Source: Caulobacter henricii (GTDB lineage Bacteria > Pseudomonadota > Alphaproteobacteria > Caulobacterales > Caulobacteraceae). Taken from it: DNA of 64,000 nucleotides. Shown here one piece after another: positions 30,697 to 40,331 of the stretch. Made by a program: the position numbers and the translations under genes. Under the pieces are notes generated by a model. The model worked only from the letters and a program-made list of their open reading frames with translations, made no database searches and was not told the DNA's origin. The stretch lies in the NCBI RefSeq assembly GCF_001414055.1, contig NZ_CP013002.1, forward strand, positions 3,472,001 through 3,536,000. Reading direction: 5' to 3'. Position 1 is the stretch's first letter, and each line of letters begins with the position of its first letter.

Positions 30697-31335
30697 TCAC
30701 GCCGGCGGCTGGGCACCGGCCGGGATGAGCGCATTGTCGATCTCATCGGCCCGCAGATTGGCGGGGCGCTGGAGGTGCGGTGCCACATAGGCCTCGAACG
30801 CCGGGCGCTTCTCGATCGTCCCGAAGCTCATCCCCCAGGACAGGTGAGAGACGAGATAGAGGTCTGCGGCCGTAAAGCGGTCGCCCACCAGATAGACCCG
30901 GTCCCTGACCGCCGCTTCGACGGCGTTCAGGACATCCGTCATGCAGCCAAACCCCAGTGACGTGCGCTGCTCAGGCGTCGGTTCAAGGTTCAGCGCCTGA
31001 CTGGCCACGGCCTGCTCGATCGGACCGGCCCCGAAGAACAGCCAGCGATAATAGGGACCGCGCAGCGGACAATGGGCCGGAGGGGCCAGACCGGCCTCCG
31101 GAAAGGCATCGGCGAGATAGGCGCAGATGGCGGCGCATTCAGTGACGATGACCCCGTCATGGACGATGGTCGGCACCTTGCCCATGGGATTGATGGCGAG
31201 ATAGTCGGCGGACCGGGTGTCTGCGGTCTCCCAGTGAAGGACCCTGGTCTCATAGGCCTGACCGATCTCTTCCAGCATCCAGCGGACGATGCGGCCGCGC
31301 GACATGGGATGGGTGTAAAAGACGAGGTCGGACAT
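30697..31335 (-). CDS. Glutathione S-transferase family protein
   Basis: A 212-residue GST with both domains. The thioredoxin-like part reads MSDLVFYTHPMSRGRIVRWM with SRGR at the glutathione site, then NPMGKVPTIV containing the cis-proline and VTECAAICAYLAD; the helical domain has VYLVGDRFTAADLYLVSHLS. Start at ATG 31335 behind GGAGC; a longer frame upstream is not needed. It diverges from shkA. Substrate unknown. Confidence 0.9.
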   Translation of the reverse strand: MSDLVFYTHPMSRGRIVRWMLEEIGQAYETRVLHWETADTRSADYLAINPMGKVPTIVHDGVIVTECAAICAYLADAFPEAGLAPPAHCPLRGPYYRWLFFGAGPIEQAVASQALNLEPTPEQRTSLGFGCMTDVLNAVEAAVRDRVYLVGDRFTAADLYLVSHLSWGMSFGTIEKRPAFEAYVAPHLQRPANLRADEIDNALIPAGAQPPA

Positions 31336-31471
31336 GAGCGGCTCCTGGTGTTGGCAGCAGCCTATCCTGAGCCTGCTGACAGCGGAGTGGCAGCAGTCCT
31401 TGCCGATCAGCGATCGCGGATCCCTCCGCCTTTGACCGGGCGTTAAGTCGCAGCCGCTAGGCTTCACGCCC

Positions 31472-33022
31472 ATGAGCATTCCCCGCACCTCAGACGGCGT
31501 CACGCCCGAACAGCTGGCCACCCTGAGCCATGAGTTCCGGACGCCCCTGAACGGGGTTCTGGGCATGGCCCGGCTGCTGGAAGGCACCCGCCTGACGGCC
31601 GAGCAGCGGGCCTATGTCACCGCCCTGCGCGAAAGCGGCGACCACCTGCTGTCCCTGGTCAATGACGTGCTGGACTTTGCCCGCCTCGGGGCCACGGCCA
31701 TCGATCTGACGCTGGCCCCGGTCGATATCGAGGCCCTGCTGCGCCAGGTCGCCGAGCTGATGAGCCCGCGCGCCCAGGAAAAGGGTATCGAGATCGCCTG
31801 GGCTGTCTCGGCCGGCCTGCCGACCATCCTGGCCGACGAGGGCCGGCTGCGGCAGATCCTGCTGAACTATGCCGGCAATGCAGTGAAGTTCACCGAGACC
31901 GGCGGGGTGCTGCTGACGGCCGCGACCACCGCCGGCGGCCGGGTCCGGTTCTCCGTGGCCGACACCGGGCCGGGTGTCGACCCGGACGCCCGCGAGCGGA
32001 TCTTCGAGGCCTTCGTCCAGACCGATGCCAGCCACCGCACCCAGCTGGGGGGCTCAGGCCTGGGCCTGGCCATCGTCTCGCGCCTGACCCGGGCCATGAA
32101 CGGCGAGGCCGGGGTCGCCGGCGAGGTCGGCCAGGGGGCCGACTTCTGGTTCGAGGCCGCCTTTGAGCATGCAGCCGCTGCCGGCGCTGATCCGGCGACA
32201 CCCCCGCGCCCCCTGGCCGGACGAGTCGTGGCCGTGGCCTCGGCCAATGCCATTGTCCGCACGGCTACCGCGCGCCAGATCGAGGCCGCCGGCGGACGGG
32301 CCGTGGTCGCCACGACCGTGGCCGGAGCCCTGGCGGCCGCCCCCGCCGAGGCGGTCCTGCTGATCGATGCCGCCCTCGCAGGACCGCGCGGGCCCCTGCG
32401 GCCTCCGGTCGGCCGCCGGGCCGTGGTCCTGCTGACGCCGGACCAGCGCGGCCGCATCGACCGGCTGAAGAGCGCCGGTTTCAGCGGCTATCTGATCAAG
32501 CCCCTGCGGGCCGCCTCGATCGTCGCCCAGGTGCTGCAGGCCACCACCCAGAGCCCCCAGCGGGCCGAACGTCCGGCCGAGGACGATCGCATCGCCCCGG
32601 CCGCCGCCCCCGGCGTCCGGGTGTTGCTGGCCGAGGACAATCCGATCAATGCCCTGCTGGCCCGCACCCTGCTGGAACGCGAAGGCTGCAAGGTCGACCG
32701 CGTCGCCGACGGCGAGCAGGCGGTCGCGGCCCTGTCCAGCGACAGCTATGACCTGATCGTCATGGATCTGCGCATGCCGGTCCTGAACGGCCTCGACGCC
32801 ACCATCCGCCTGCGCGAGCAGGGGGTCAGCACCCCGATCGTGGCCCTGACCGCCGACGCCTTCGACGAGGACCGCCGGGCCTGTCTGGCGGCCGGCATGA
32901 ACGACTTTCTGGTCAAGCCCCTGACCCACACGGCCCTGCGCGACGTGCTGACCCGCTGGACAGGCCCCAATGCCCCCGGCGTCTGGACGAAAACCGCGAC
33001 GCGGGCCAAGGTCGCCGGCTGA
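31472..33022 (+). CDS. shkA: Soluble hybrid histidine kinase, ShkA ortholog
   Basis: A 516-residue cytoplasmic kinase with no membrane segment. The order is DHp (LSHEFRTPLNG, His20), catalytic ATPase (NAVKF about 136, GGSGLGLAI about 193-201), a degenerate receiver Rec1 (about 250-358), a linker and a canonical receiver Rec2 (380-505, phospho-acceptor Asp432 in MDLRMP). Rec1 has no phosphorylatable Asp but keeps GYLIKPL with Tyr340, and the linker holds DDR at 371-373. These are the features by which Caulobacter ShkA is kept inactive until cyclic di-GMP binds Rec1; ShkA then signals to TacA through ShpA. Neighbouring ampG agrees with the Caulobacter order. Confidence 0.9.
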   Translation: MSIPRTSDGVTPEQLATLSHEFRTPLNGVLGMARLLEGTRLTAEQRAYVTALRESGDHLLSLVNDVLDFARLGATAIDLTLAPVDIEALLRQVAELMSPRAQEKGIEIAWAVSAGLPTILADEGRLRQILLNYAGNAVKFTETGGVLLTAATTAGGRVRFSVADTGPGVDPDARERIFEAFVQTDASHRTQLGGSGLGLAIVSRLTRAMNGEAGVAGEVGQGADFWFEAAFEHAAAAGADPATPPRPLAGRVVAVASANAIVRTATARQIEAAGGRAVVATTVAGALAAAPAEAVLLIDAALAGPRGPLRPPVGRRAVVLLTPDQRGRIDRLKSAGFSGYLIKPLRAASIVAQVLQATTQSPQRAERPAEDDRIAPAAAPGVRVLLAEDNPINALLARTLLEREGCKVDRVADGEQAVAALSSDSYDLIVMDLRMPVLNGLDATIRLREQGVSTPIVALTADAFDEDRRACLAAGMNDFLVKPLTHTALRDVLTRWTGPNAPGVWTKTATRAKVAG

Positions 33023-33054
33023 GGCCGGGGCGTTCCCCGCCAGGGGGACGCCGC

Positions 33055-34767
33055 ATGACAGACCAGCCCAAGGCCGCTTCGGAAGGGGCCGCGCCGAAGA
33101 AGACCCTGCTCCAGACCCTGGCCTTCTTTCTGGAGCGCCGCAGCCTGGTGATGCTGGGCCTGGGGTTCGCCTCCGGCCTGCCCTACATGCTGATCTTCGA
33201 CACCCTGTCGCTGTGGCTGCGCGACGCCGGCCTGTCCCTGGCGGTGATCGGCTTCTTCAGCCTGGCCACCCTGAGCTTCTCGTTCAAGTTCCTGTGGGCC
33301 CCGCTGATCGACCGCGCCAGGGTCCCGGTGCTGCACGGTCTGCTGGGCCATAGGCGGGCCTGGATCCTGGTCTTCCAGACCGCGATGATCCTGGGCCTCT
33401 GGACCATTTCGACCCTCAATCCCGCCTCGCAGTTGGCAGCCCTGGGCGCGGCCGCCGTGGCCGTGGGCTTTGCCACGGCCTCGCATGACATCGTCATCGA
33501 CGCCTGGCGGATCGAAGTCGCCGACAAGGAAGAACAGGGGCCGATGGTGGTGGCCTATCAGTGGGGCTACCGGGTGGCGATGATCGCCGCAGGGGCCGGG
33601 CCCCTGCTGCTGGCCGAGCGTTTCGGCTGGAACTTCTCCTATGCTGTCATGGGCGTGGTGGTCGGCATCGGGGTCCTGGCCACTCTCTGGGCCCCGCGCG
33701 AGGCCGAGCACACGGTCCGGCCGATCCCGACCGGCGACGTCAACCAGCCTCGCGCCCTGGAGATCCTGGAATGGATCGCACGACTGGCCATTCTGCTGGT
33801 CGGGGCCCTAGCCCTGGGCTCGGGCCTGTCGGGGGATGCCTCCCTGCTGTCGAAACTGGTCGGCGGCGAGGCCCTGGCCGAGGCCTGGAAGGCTAAGCCC
33901 AACGGCGTCTGGCTGCAGTTGCTCGGCGTCCTGGCGGGCCTGGGCATCGTGGTTGTGGCCGCATGGCCGATCCCCAAGGTGCGCACCAAGCCCGGCGTCT
34001 ATATGTCGGCCGCCTTCGGCGAACCCCTGATCGATTTCACCAAGCGCTTCTCGGGCGTGGCCGGGCTGATCCTGGCGGCGATCTGCGTCTATCGCGTCTC
34101 GGACTTCGTGCTCAACATCATGAACCCGTTCTATCGCGACATGGGCTTTACCCTGGTCGAGATCGCCGAGATCCGGAAGGTGTTCGGCATCGTCGCCTCG
34201 ATGATCGGCGTCTTCCTGGGCGGGGTGATCGTGGCGCGTCTGGGCCTGATGCGCGCCCTGGTCATCGGAGCCTTCGCCCAGCCGATCAGCAACCTGTTCT
34301 TTGCCTGGCTGGCGATGAGCGGTCACAGCGTGCCGGTGCTGTTCTGGGCGATCTGTATCGACAATGTGGCCGGCGGCATCGCCGGCACGGCCCTGATCGC
34401 CTACATGTCCAGCCTGACCACGGCCGGTTTTACGGCCACGCAATATGCCCTGTTCTCATCGCTCTACGCCCTGCCCGGCAAGCTGATCGCCTCGCAGTCG
34501 GGCCGGATCGTCGAGGCCTCGGCCATCGCCGCCGAGGCCGGCGGCCCGATCGGTGCCCTCAAGGGCCTGTTCACCCGCCTGCCGCCGGAAAGCTTCACCG
34601 CCGCCGGGGCCAAGCTCGGGGTCAGCGCGCCGGCCATGGCAGCGGGCTATACGGCGTTTTTCCTCTACACCGCCCTGATCGGCATAGTGGCCATCGTCCT
34701 GTCCTTCATGGTCGCGGCCAAGCAGGGCGAGATCGAGCGGCGGGCGGAAGCGGCGACGGCGGCCTAA
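33055..34767 (+). CDS. ampG: AmpG-family muropeptide permease
   Basis: A 570-residue MFS transporter with about 14 hydrophobic segments. MLGLGFASGLPYMLIFDTLS, WAPLIDRARVPVLHGLLGHR and DIVIDAWRIEV are characteristic of AmpG, which imports anhydro-muropeptides for recycling and influences beta-lactamase expression. It begins 32 bases after shkA. It is longer than the E. coli protein (491), because of a loop region around residues 250-300 that has no obvious homologue. Confidence 0.9.
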   Translation: MTDQPKAASEGAAPKKTLLQTLAFFLERRSLVMLGLGFASGLPYMLIFDTLSLWLRDAGLSLAVIGFFSLATLSFSFKFLWAPLIDRARVPVLHGLLGHRRAWILVFQTAMILGLWTISTLNPASQLAALGAAAVAVGFATASHDIVIDAWRIEVADKEEQGPMVVAYQWGYRVAMIAAGAGPLLLAERFGWNFSYAVMGVVVGIGVLATLWAPREAEHTVRPIPTGDVNQPRALEILEWIARLAILLVGALALGSGLSGDASLLSKLVGGEALAEAWKAKPNGVWLQLLGVLAGLGIVVVAAWPIPKVRTKPGVYMSAAFGEPLIDFTKRFSGVAGLILAAICVYRVSDFVLNIMNPFYRDMGFTLVEIAEIRKVFGIVASMIGVFLGGVIVARLGLMRALVIGAFAQPISNLFFAWLAMSGHSVPVLFWAICIDNVAGGIAGTALIAYMSSLTTAGFTATQYALFSSLYALPGKLIASQSGRIVEASAIAAEAGGPIGALKGLFTRLPPESFTAAGAKLGVSAPAMAAGYTAFFLYTALIGIVAIVLSFMVAAKQGEIERRAEAATAA

Positions 34768-34801
34768 AGGTCCTCCCTCTGACGGGGAAGGACTATCGAC
34801 C

Positions 34802-35629
34802 TCAAGTCCCCAGACAGACCACCTGCGCCACGCGCAGGTCGCGCCTCAGGCCGTCGGCTACGCGGCCATAGTTCTCGGTGGTGATCGCCTCGCCGACGGC
34901 GAAGTCGCTGCCGCGCCGGTGGGGACCCAGCAGGGTGCGCAGGGTCTCGGGGGCGGTCGTATAGATCCGGCCGCGACGGGGGCTCTCGGCGACGGTGACG
35001 CCGATCACCCGGCCTGCACTGTCGAGGGCCGGGGCCCCGGAGAGACCGGCCAGGGTGCCTTTCAGGGTGTCGGTGCGCCCGACCTCGGCCCAGACCAGCA
35101 CCGGCTCGGTCCTTGCGCCACGACCATGGACGACCAGGTTCTCGCGGCCCAGCAGGCGCGAGGCTGCCTCGCCCGGATGGCCCTGGGGGAAGCCCGGATG
35201 ATAGGCCCGCGCCCCGCGCCGCAGGGGCTCCTCCAGACCCAGGGGCACGGCGGGAGCCCCGCCCTCGGTGGTAAGGATGGCCGCATCGGCGCGCGGGTCG
35301 AGGGTGATCTTTGCCGCGACGCCGCGGCCGTCGGCCACGACGATGGCGGCTGACTTGCAGCCATCGACGACATGGCGGGCGGTCAGCCAGGTGCCGTTGT
35401 CACCGACCGAAAAGGCCGTGCCCGAACCCGGCTCGGGCTTGCTCGGAACCTGGACGACGATGGACGGGTCGAACGGTGAGGCCGGCCCCAGCGGCAGGCC
35501 CTCCTCGCCCGGCACCGGCGGCGGCGGCGGCGGGGCGTCGGAGCGCTCCTGCCGGCCGACCGCGACGATCAGCAGGGCGCTGACGGCGGCGGCATAGACC
35601 AGCCAGTCGGGGAGCTTGGGAAAATGCAC
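34802..35629 (-). CDS. Membrane-anchored trypsin-like serine protease
   Basis: A 275-residue protein with one N-terminal membrane segment (LVYAAAVSALLIVAVG) and then a proline-rich linker. The protease domain has a complete triad: histidine in TARHVV, aspartate in DPRADAAIL and serine in GLSGAPAL. It should face the periplasm. It starts 24 bases after the DUF350 gene and is probably co-transcribed with it. It has no PDZ domain. Confidence 0.85.
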   Translation of the reverse strand: MHFPKLPDWLVYAAAVSALLIVAVGRQERSDAPPPPPPVPGEEGLPLGPASPFDPSIVVQVPSKPEPGSGTAFSVGDNGTWLTARHVVDGCKSAAIVVADGRGVAAKITLDPRADAAILTTEGGAPAVPLGLEEPLRRGARAYHPGFPQGHPGEAASRLLGRENLVVHGRGARTEPVLVWAEVGRTDTLKGTLAGLSGAPALDSAGRVIGVTVAESPRRGRIYTTAPETLRTLLGPHRRGSDFAVGEAITTENYGRVADGLRRDLRVAQVVCLGT

Positions 35630-35653
35630 GGGCGGGGCCCTCGCTTTTCCGGC

Positions 35654-36082
35654 TCAGCCGGCCACGGCGGCGGCGAGGATCAGGGCGGTGGCCAGCTTGG
35701 CCCCCACCAGCAGGGCGGCGGCGGCGACCTCGCCCTCATGGATGCGCTCGGGCAGGCCCTGCAGCACCATGTCGGTCAACCGGAAGACCAGCAGCTGCAC
35801 GGCAATCGTGGCCGCGCCCCAGATGACGATCTCGATCACCGAGGTCGAGGCGGTCAGGGAAATGGCCAGCGGAATGGCCAGGCCCACCATGACCCCGCCC
35901 AGGGACAGGGCGGCGGCCGAATTGCCTTCACGGATCAGCTTGATCTCGCGGTGCGGGGTCAGCATCGCATAGAGGGCCGTGCCGATGATCAGCATCAGCA
36001 GGGTCACGCCCGCATGCATCAGGGTGACGGGGAAGCCCGTGGCAAAGGCCTGGACCTCGGGCGACTGGAGCTGGGACGGCAT
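35654..36082 (-). CDS. DUF350 membrane protein
   Basis: A 142-residue protein with four transmembrane segments, typical of DUF350/YjfL: VTLMHAGVTLLMLIIGTALY, then GNSAAALSLGGVMVGLAIPL and a last LLVGAKLATALILAAAVAG. I choose ATG 36082 (MPSQLQSPEVQAFA) behind AAGGG; a GTG at 36124 is an alternative. The function of DUF350 is unknown, although such proteins recur in envelope-stress neighbourhoods. It precedes the serine protease gene. Confidence 0.85.
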   Translation of the reverse strand: MPSQLQSPEVQAFATGFPVTLMHAGVTLLMLIIGTALYAMLTPHREIKLIREGNSAAALSLGGVMVGLAIPLAISLTASTSVIEIVIWGAATIAVQLLVFRLTDMVLQGLPERIHEGEVAAAALLVGAKLATALILAAAVAG

Positions 36083-36165
36083 GAACGCGGATACCCTTGG
36101 AACGAAGAAACCAAGTCCTATCACGGGACGGCGAGAGTTGCGTAGGGGGCTCGCTTCGAAGGCGT

Positions 36166-37368
36166 CTATGCCTCCGCGTCGTCCTCATCATCATCCAGCA
36201 CGCCGGCCATGGCCGCCATGGACAGCTGGCGCAGGGCCGAGGCCCGGACCTTCTCGCTCTCGCTCTTCAGCTGGCCGCAGGCGGCGAGGATGTCGCGGCC
36301 GCGCGGCGTGCGGATCGGCGAGGAATAGCCGGCCTTGTTGACGATGGCGGCAAAGGCCTCGATCGCGGCCCAGTCCGAGCACTGGTAGTCGCTGCCCGGC
36401 CAGGGATTGAACGGGATCAGATTGATCTTGGCCGGAATGCCCTTGATCAACTTGATCAGGGCGCGGGCTTCGTCGGGGCTGTCATTGACGCCCTTCAGCA
36501 TCACATATTCGAAGGTCACCCGGCGGGCATTGCTGATGCCTGGATAGGCGCGGATGCCGGCGATCAGCTGCTCCAGCGGGTACTTCTTGTTCAGCGGCAC
36601 CAGCACGTCGCGCAGGGCGTCATTGGTGGCGTGCAGGCTGATGGCCAGCATGGCCTGGGTCGTTTCGCCCAGGGCCTGGAGCTGGGGCACGACGCCCGAG
36701 GTCGAGACCGTGATGCGGCGACGCGAGATGGCGATGCCCTCGTTGTCGCTGATGATCTCGATGGCGTCGGCGACCTGGCCCAGATTGTAGAGCGGCTCGC
36801 CCATGCCCATGAAGACGATGTTGCTGAGCAGGCGGTCGTCCTTGTCCGACGGCCATTCGGCCAGGTCGTCCTTGGCCACCTGCACCTGGGCGACGATCTC
36901 GGCGGCGGTCAGGTTGCGGACCAGGGCCTGGGTGCCGGTGTGGCAGAAGCTGCAGTTCAGGGTGCAGCCGACCTGGCTGGAGACGCACAGGGCGCCGGCC
37001 CGGCCGACCGACGGGATATAGACCGCCTCGACCTCGATGCCCGGGGCCATGCGGATCAGCCACTTGCGGGTGCCGTCCTTGGAGACCTGACGCTCGACGA
37101 TCTCGGGCCGGGCGATGGTGAAGACCTCGGCCAGGCGGGCCCGGGTCTCCTTGGCGACATCGGTCATCATCGCAAAGTCGGTGACCCCGCGATGGTGGAT
37201 CCAGCGGAAGATCTGGGTGGCCCGCATCTTGGCCTTGCCGTGCTCGGCCACCCCCGACTCGGTCAGGGCGGCGACCATCTGCGGCCGGGTCAGGCCCGAC
37301 AGATTGATCAGCGGCTTCGGCGCAGGTGCCGCGCCAGTGACGCGCGACAGATCGAGGGTGACGCTCAA
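36166..37368 (-). CDS. rlmN: Dual-specificity 23S rRNA/tRNA methyltransferase RlmN
   Basis: A radical SAM enzyme that makes m2A at 23S rRNA position 2503 and in some tRNAs. The cluster motif is CTLNCSFC, in the [20 protein letters not shown] context; [10 protein letters not shown] and [16 protein letters not shown] follow. TTG 37368 gives 400 residues and starts [12 protein letters not shown] 37404 in frame gives 412. Neither has a good ribosome binding site, so the start is uncertain. The gene ends with an acidic tail (DDDEDDAEA). Confidence 0.9.
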   Translation of the reverse strand: MSVTLDLSRVTGAAPAPKPLINLSGLTRPQMVAALTESGVAEHGKAKMRATQIFRWIHHRGVTDFAMMTDVAKETRARLAEVFTIARPEIVERQVSKDGTRKWLIRMAPGIEVEAVYIPSVGRAGALCVSSQVGCTLNCSFCHTGTQALVRNLTAAEIVAQVQVAKDDLAEWPSDKDDRLLSNIVFMGMGEPLYNLGQVADAIEIISDNEGIAISRRRITVSTSGVVPQLQALGETTQAMLAISLHATNDALRDVLVPLNKKYPLEQLIAGIRAYPGISNARRVTFEYVMLKGVNDSPDEARALIKLIKGIPAKINLIPFNPWPGSDYQCSDWAAIEAFAAIVNKAGYSSPIRTPRGRDILAACGQLKSESEKVRASALRQLSMAAMAGVLDDDEDDAEA

Positions 37369-37453
37369 GGGGCGGTCCGGGGTCGGGAGGATTTCAGGGG
37401 TCAAGGTCGGCCTATAGCAGATGGCGGGGGCTTTGCCAAAATCAGCCTGAAGG

Positions 37454-37555
37454 ACTTGCCCCCTCCGCGCTTCGCGCTCCTCCCCCGGAGGGGGAAGATG
37501 AGCGCGTCTTCCCCCTCCGGGGGAGGACGGCTGCGGAGCAGCCAGGAGGGGGCCC
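37454..37555. repeat. GC-rich palindromic intergenic repeat, copy 4
   Basis: Starts ACTTGCCCCCTCCGCGC and contains CCCCCGGAGGGGGAAGATGA, then CCCCCTCCGGGGGAGGACGG and the GCTGC/GCAGC hairpin, closing with AGGAGGGGGC. It fills the divergent gap between rlmN and the hydroxylase gene, so the promoters of both must lie in or beside it. Confidence 0.75.
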
Positions 37556-37609
37556 GTGGTGGCCACGCTGCCTCTAGACACCCCCAGCCCACAGGCCCAT
37601 ATCCGCTGC

Positions 37610-38860
37610 ATGCGCACGCACGACGCCGATGTGATCATCGCGGGAGCCGGCATGGCCGGATCCACCCTGGCCCTCGCCCTGGCCTCAGGGGGACTGCGGC
37701 CGCTACTGGTCGATCCCCAGCCGTTCGAGGCCCAGCTGGCCCCGACCTTTGACGGGCGATCCTCGGCCATCGCCTATTCCAGCTTCCGGCAGTGGCGGAC
37801 CCTCGGTGCGGGCGAGGCCCTCGAGCCGCACGCCCAGCGCATCGAGCAGATCCTGGTCACCGACGGCCGCACCCCGGGTGCCGCCGCGCGCGGCGCTTCG
37901 CCGGCCTTTCTGCGCTTTGACTCCAGCGAGATCGCCGACCGCTCGGACGGCGAGCCCCTGGGCTATCTGATCGAGAACCGCCAGATCCGCGCGGCCCTGT
38001 CCCAGACCGTGACCCGGGCCGGGATCCCGGTGATCGCCCCGATGGCGGCCAACCATCTTGAGGTCGACGCCGGAGGCGCGCGCCTGACCCTGTCCGACGG
38101 ACGGGTGCTCAGCGCGCCCCTGGCCGTCAGCGCCGAAGGCCGGGGCTCGACCCTGCGCAAGGCCGCCGGCATCGGCGATATCGGCTGGGGCTACGGCCAG
38201 AGCGGCGTGGTCGCCACGGTGAAGATGCAGCGCCCGCACGAGGGCGTGGCCCACGAATATTTCCTGCCCAGCGGCCCGTTCGCCATCCTGCCCCTGACCG
38301 ACAACCGCGCCAGCCTGGTCTGGACCGAGAGCACGGCCCGGGCCGAGGCCCTGAGCGGGGCGAGGCCCGAAGCCTTCCACGCCCACCTGATGCGGCGGTT
38401 CGGCGAGTTTCTGGGTGATGTCGAGATCGTCGGCCCGATCTTCGTCTATCCCCTGTCCCTGTCCCTGGCCGAGCGCATGGTCGCGCCGCGCCTGGCCCTG
38501 ATCGGCGATGCCGCCCACGGCGTCCACCCGATCGCGGGGCAGGGCCTGAACCTGGGTCTGAAGGATGCGGCGGCCCTGGCCGAGGTGCTGGTGGAAGCCC
38601 TGCGCGGCGGCGAGGATCTCGGCAGCGAGGTGGTGCTGGAACGCTATGCCCGCTGGCGGCGGTTCGACACCGTGACCAATGCCCTGGCCTTTGACGGCTT
38701 TGTGCGGCTGTTCTCGAACGACAATCCGCTGCTGCGCCTGGCCCGCGGTATCGGCCTGGCGGCCGTCAACCGCATCGCCCCGGCCCGGCGCTTCTTCATG
38801 CACGAGGCCGGCGGCGCGGTGGGCGACCTGCCCCGCCTGCTGCGCGGTCAGGCGCTCTGA
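37610..38860 (+). CDS. UbiH/COQ6-family FAD-dependent hydroxylase
   Basis: A 416-residue flavoprotein monooxygenase, likely in ubiquinone biosynthesis. The FAD-binding GxGxxG is [20 protein letters not shown]; a [11 protein letters not shown] segment and the C-terminal [20 protein letters not shown] motif define the UbiH/VisC group. Start at ATG 37610 (MRTHDADV); a TTG/GTG extension upstream lies next to the repeat. I cannot tell which ring position it hydroxylates. Confidence 0.9.
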   Translation: MRTHDADVIIAGAGMAGSTLALALASGGLRPLLVDPQPFEAQLAPTFDGRSSAIAYSSFRQWRTLGAGEALEPHAQRIEQILVTDGRTPGAAARGASPAFLRFDSSEIADRSDGEPLGYLIENRQIRAALSQTVTRAGIPVIAPMAANHLEVDAGGARLTLSDGRVLSAPLAVSAEGRGSTLRKAAGIGDIGWGYGQSGVVATVKMQRPHEGVAHEYFLPSGPFAILPLTDNRASLVWTESTARAEALSGARPEAFHAHLMRRFGEFLGDVEIVGPIFVYPLSLSLAERMVAPRLALIGDAAHGVHPIAGQGLNLGLKDAAALAEVLVEALRGGEDLGSEVVLERYARWRRFDTVTNALAFDGFVRLFSNDNPLLRLARGIGLAAVNRIAPARRFFMHEAGGAVGDLPRLLRGQAL

Positions 38861-38864
38861 AAGT

Positions 38865-38975
38865 CCTCTCCCTGTGGGAGAGGGGTCGGCGCAGCCGACG
38901 GAGAGGGGGTGCCATGAACAGTGGGGACTTCCCCCTCCGGTCGCTTCGCGACCGCCTCCCCCTTCAGGGGGAGGA
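38865..38975. repeat. Hairpin terminator and GC-rich palindromic repeat, copy 5
   Basis: CCTCTCCC-TGT-GGGAGAGG (38865-38883) follows the hydroxylase stop by 4 bases and may act as its terminator. From about 38927 the sequence GGACTTCCCCCTCCGGTCGC, followed by CCCTTCAGGGGGAGG, is a variant of the CTTGCCCCCT repeat. The region lies between convergent genes. Confidence 0.6.
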
Positions 38976-40076
38976 TCAAACCTTCACGATCCAGTTCCTG
39001 CGCCGCATATAGGCCACCACCGCCCAGACGAGGCCGATGAAGATCACCACCGGGATCAGGGCTGCCGCCTTGGTACCGACGACCGGTGAGGCGGCGTCAT
39101 AGGGGATCTTCAGCATGTGGGCGGTCAGGATGATCGAGGCCAGCTCGTGCAGCACGTAGGCGAAGATGGCATTGACCCCGAAATCGGTCAGGAAGTCCCG
39201 CCCGGGCACCCGCCAGAGCCGGATGTCCAAAGCCTCGTGCAGGGCTGCCAGCACCAGCAGGGCCGCTCCGCTGGAGACCAGGACATAGCTGCTGGTCCAC
39301 AGGTCCTTGACGACCGGAAAGGCCAGCCCCCAGGCGAGACCGACCACCAGGAGCAGGGCCCCGGCGACCGCCAGGCCCCGCGCGCCGCGCCGGGCCGCCA
39401 GCCACTCTCCGGCCGCGACCCCAATCAGGGCCTGGGCTATGGCCGGCAGGGTGCCGAGCAGGCCTTCGGGATCATAGCCCAGCGGGCCTTTGACATAGGT
39501 ATAGGCTCCCAGCACCAGGCGGTCGGCATAGGCGACCAGGCTTGACCCCGGGGCCATCAGGTCGGCCGTACCGCCCGGGAACGGTGCCAGGCAGAGTGGC
39601 CAGTAGAGCAGCAGCAGGCCCACCGCGAGGGTCAGGCGGGTACGGGGTCCGGTGATCCGGTAAAGGACAGCGGCGGCCAGAAAGGCCAGGGCGATCCGCT
39701 GCAGCACGCCCATGGGACGGAACAGCACGCTTTCGGGCGTGGCCAGCCAGTAGATGTTGCTGACCAGCAGGCCCAGCAGGATCAGCCGGCCGGTCCGCAC
39801 CAGCAGCCGGCGCAGGCCGCCGACGTCCAGACCCCGCTCTGCGGTGGCCAGGGGGATCGAGACCCCGGTCATGAAGATGAAGGCCGGAAACACCGCGTCG
39901 GCCAGGGTGAAGCCGGCCCAGGCCGAATGCATCAGGGCCGGAAAGACGTCATAGCCGCTGACATAGTGCAGATAGGCGGCCGAATTGACCAGAATCATGC
40001 CGACGATGGTCAGGCCGCGCAGGACGTCCAGCGACGCCAGACGCGGCGGCTTTACGGCGCTGCCGTCGAACGCCAT
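38976..40076 (-). CDS. HGSNAT/DUF5009-type acyltransferase-like membrane protein
   Basis: A 366-residue protein with about ten transmembrane segments. SLDVLRGLTIVGMILVNSAA and LADAVFPAFIFMTGVSIPL are typical of the heparan-alpha-glucosaminide N-acetyltransferase/NagX-like family. A histidine precedes the W-x-G-x-T-x-x-D sequence (HSAWAGFTLAD), as in the human enzyme, where it accepts the acetyl group. It may acetylate a glucosamine-containing glycan or act in transport. It is the last gene of the run from 41932. Confidence 0.85.
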   Translation of the reverse strand: MAFDGSAVKPPRLASLDVLRGLTIVGMILVNSAAYLHYVSGYDVFPALMHSAWAGFTLADAVFPAFIFMTGVSIPLATAERGLDVGGLRRLLVRTGRLILLGLLVSNIYWLATPESVLFRPMGVLQRIALAFLAAAVLYRITGPRTRLTLAVGLLLLYWPLCLAPFPGGTADLMAPGSSLVAYADRLVLGAYTYVKGPLGYDPEGLLGTLPAIAQALIGVAAGEWLAARRGARGLAVAGALLLVVGLAWGLAFPVVKDLWTSSYVLVSSGAALLVLAALHEALDIRLWRVPGRDFLTDFGVNAIFAYVLHELASIILTAHMLKIPYDAASPVVGTKAAALIPVVIFIGLVWAVVAYMRRRNWIVKV

Positions 40077-40081
40077 GGCTA

Positions 40082-40288
40082 TTATTCGCCGTCTTCGAGC
40101 GATCGCGCCTCTTCGGGCAGCATGATCGGTACGCCGTCGCGGATCGGATAGGCCAGCTTGGCGGCCCGGCTGACCAGTTCGCCCCGGGCGCGGTTGTAGT
40201 CGAGGGTGGTGCGGGTGACGGGACAGACCAGCACTTCCAGCAGGCGCGGGTCGATATCGGCGGGCGGCGGGGTCGGGGTCGCGGTCAT
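40082..40288 (-). CDS. Trm112 family protein
   Basis: A 68-residue protein of the Trm112/YcaR type: [20 protein letters not shown], then [20 protein letters not shown] and LPEEAR. Only one of the zinc cysteines of eukaryotic Trm112 is present, as is usual in bacteria. Such proteins activate methyltransferases in eukaryotes; the bacterial role is unclear. It ends 5 bases before the HGSNAT-like gene, so the two are coupled. Confidence 0.9.
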   Translation of the reverse strand: MTATPTPPPADIDPRLLEVLVCPVTRTTLDYNRARGELVSRAAKLAYPIRDGVPIMLPEEARSLEDGE

Positions 40289-40331
40289 GTCCCCTGTCTA
40301 CCGCTCCCCTTTCCGGCTGGATAGAGGGGGC

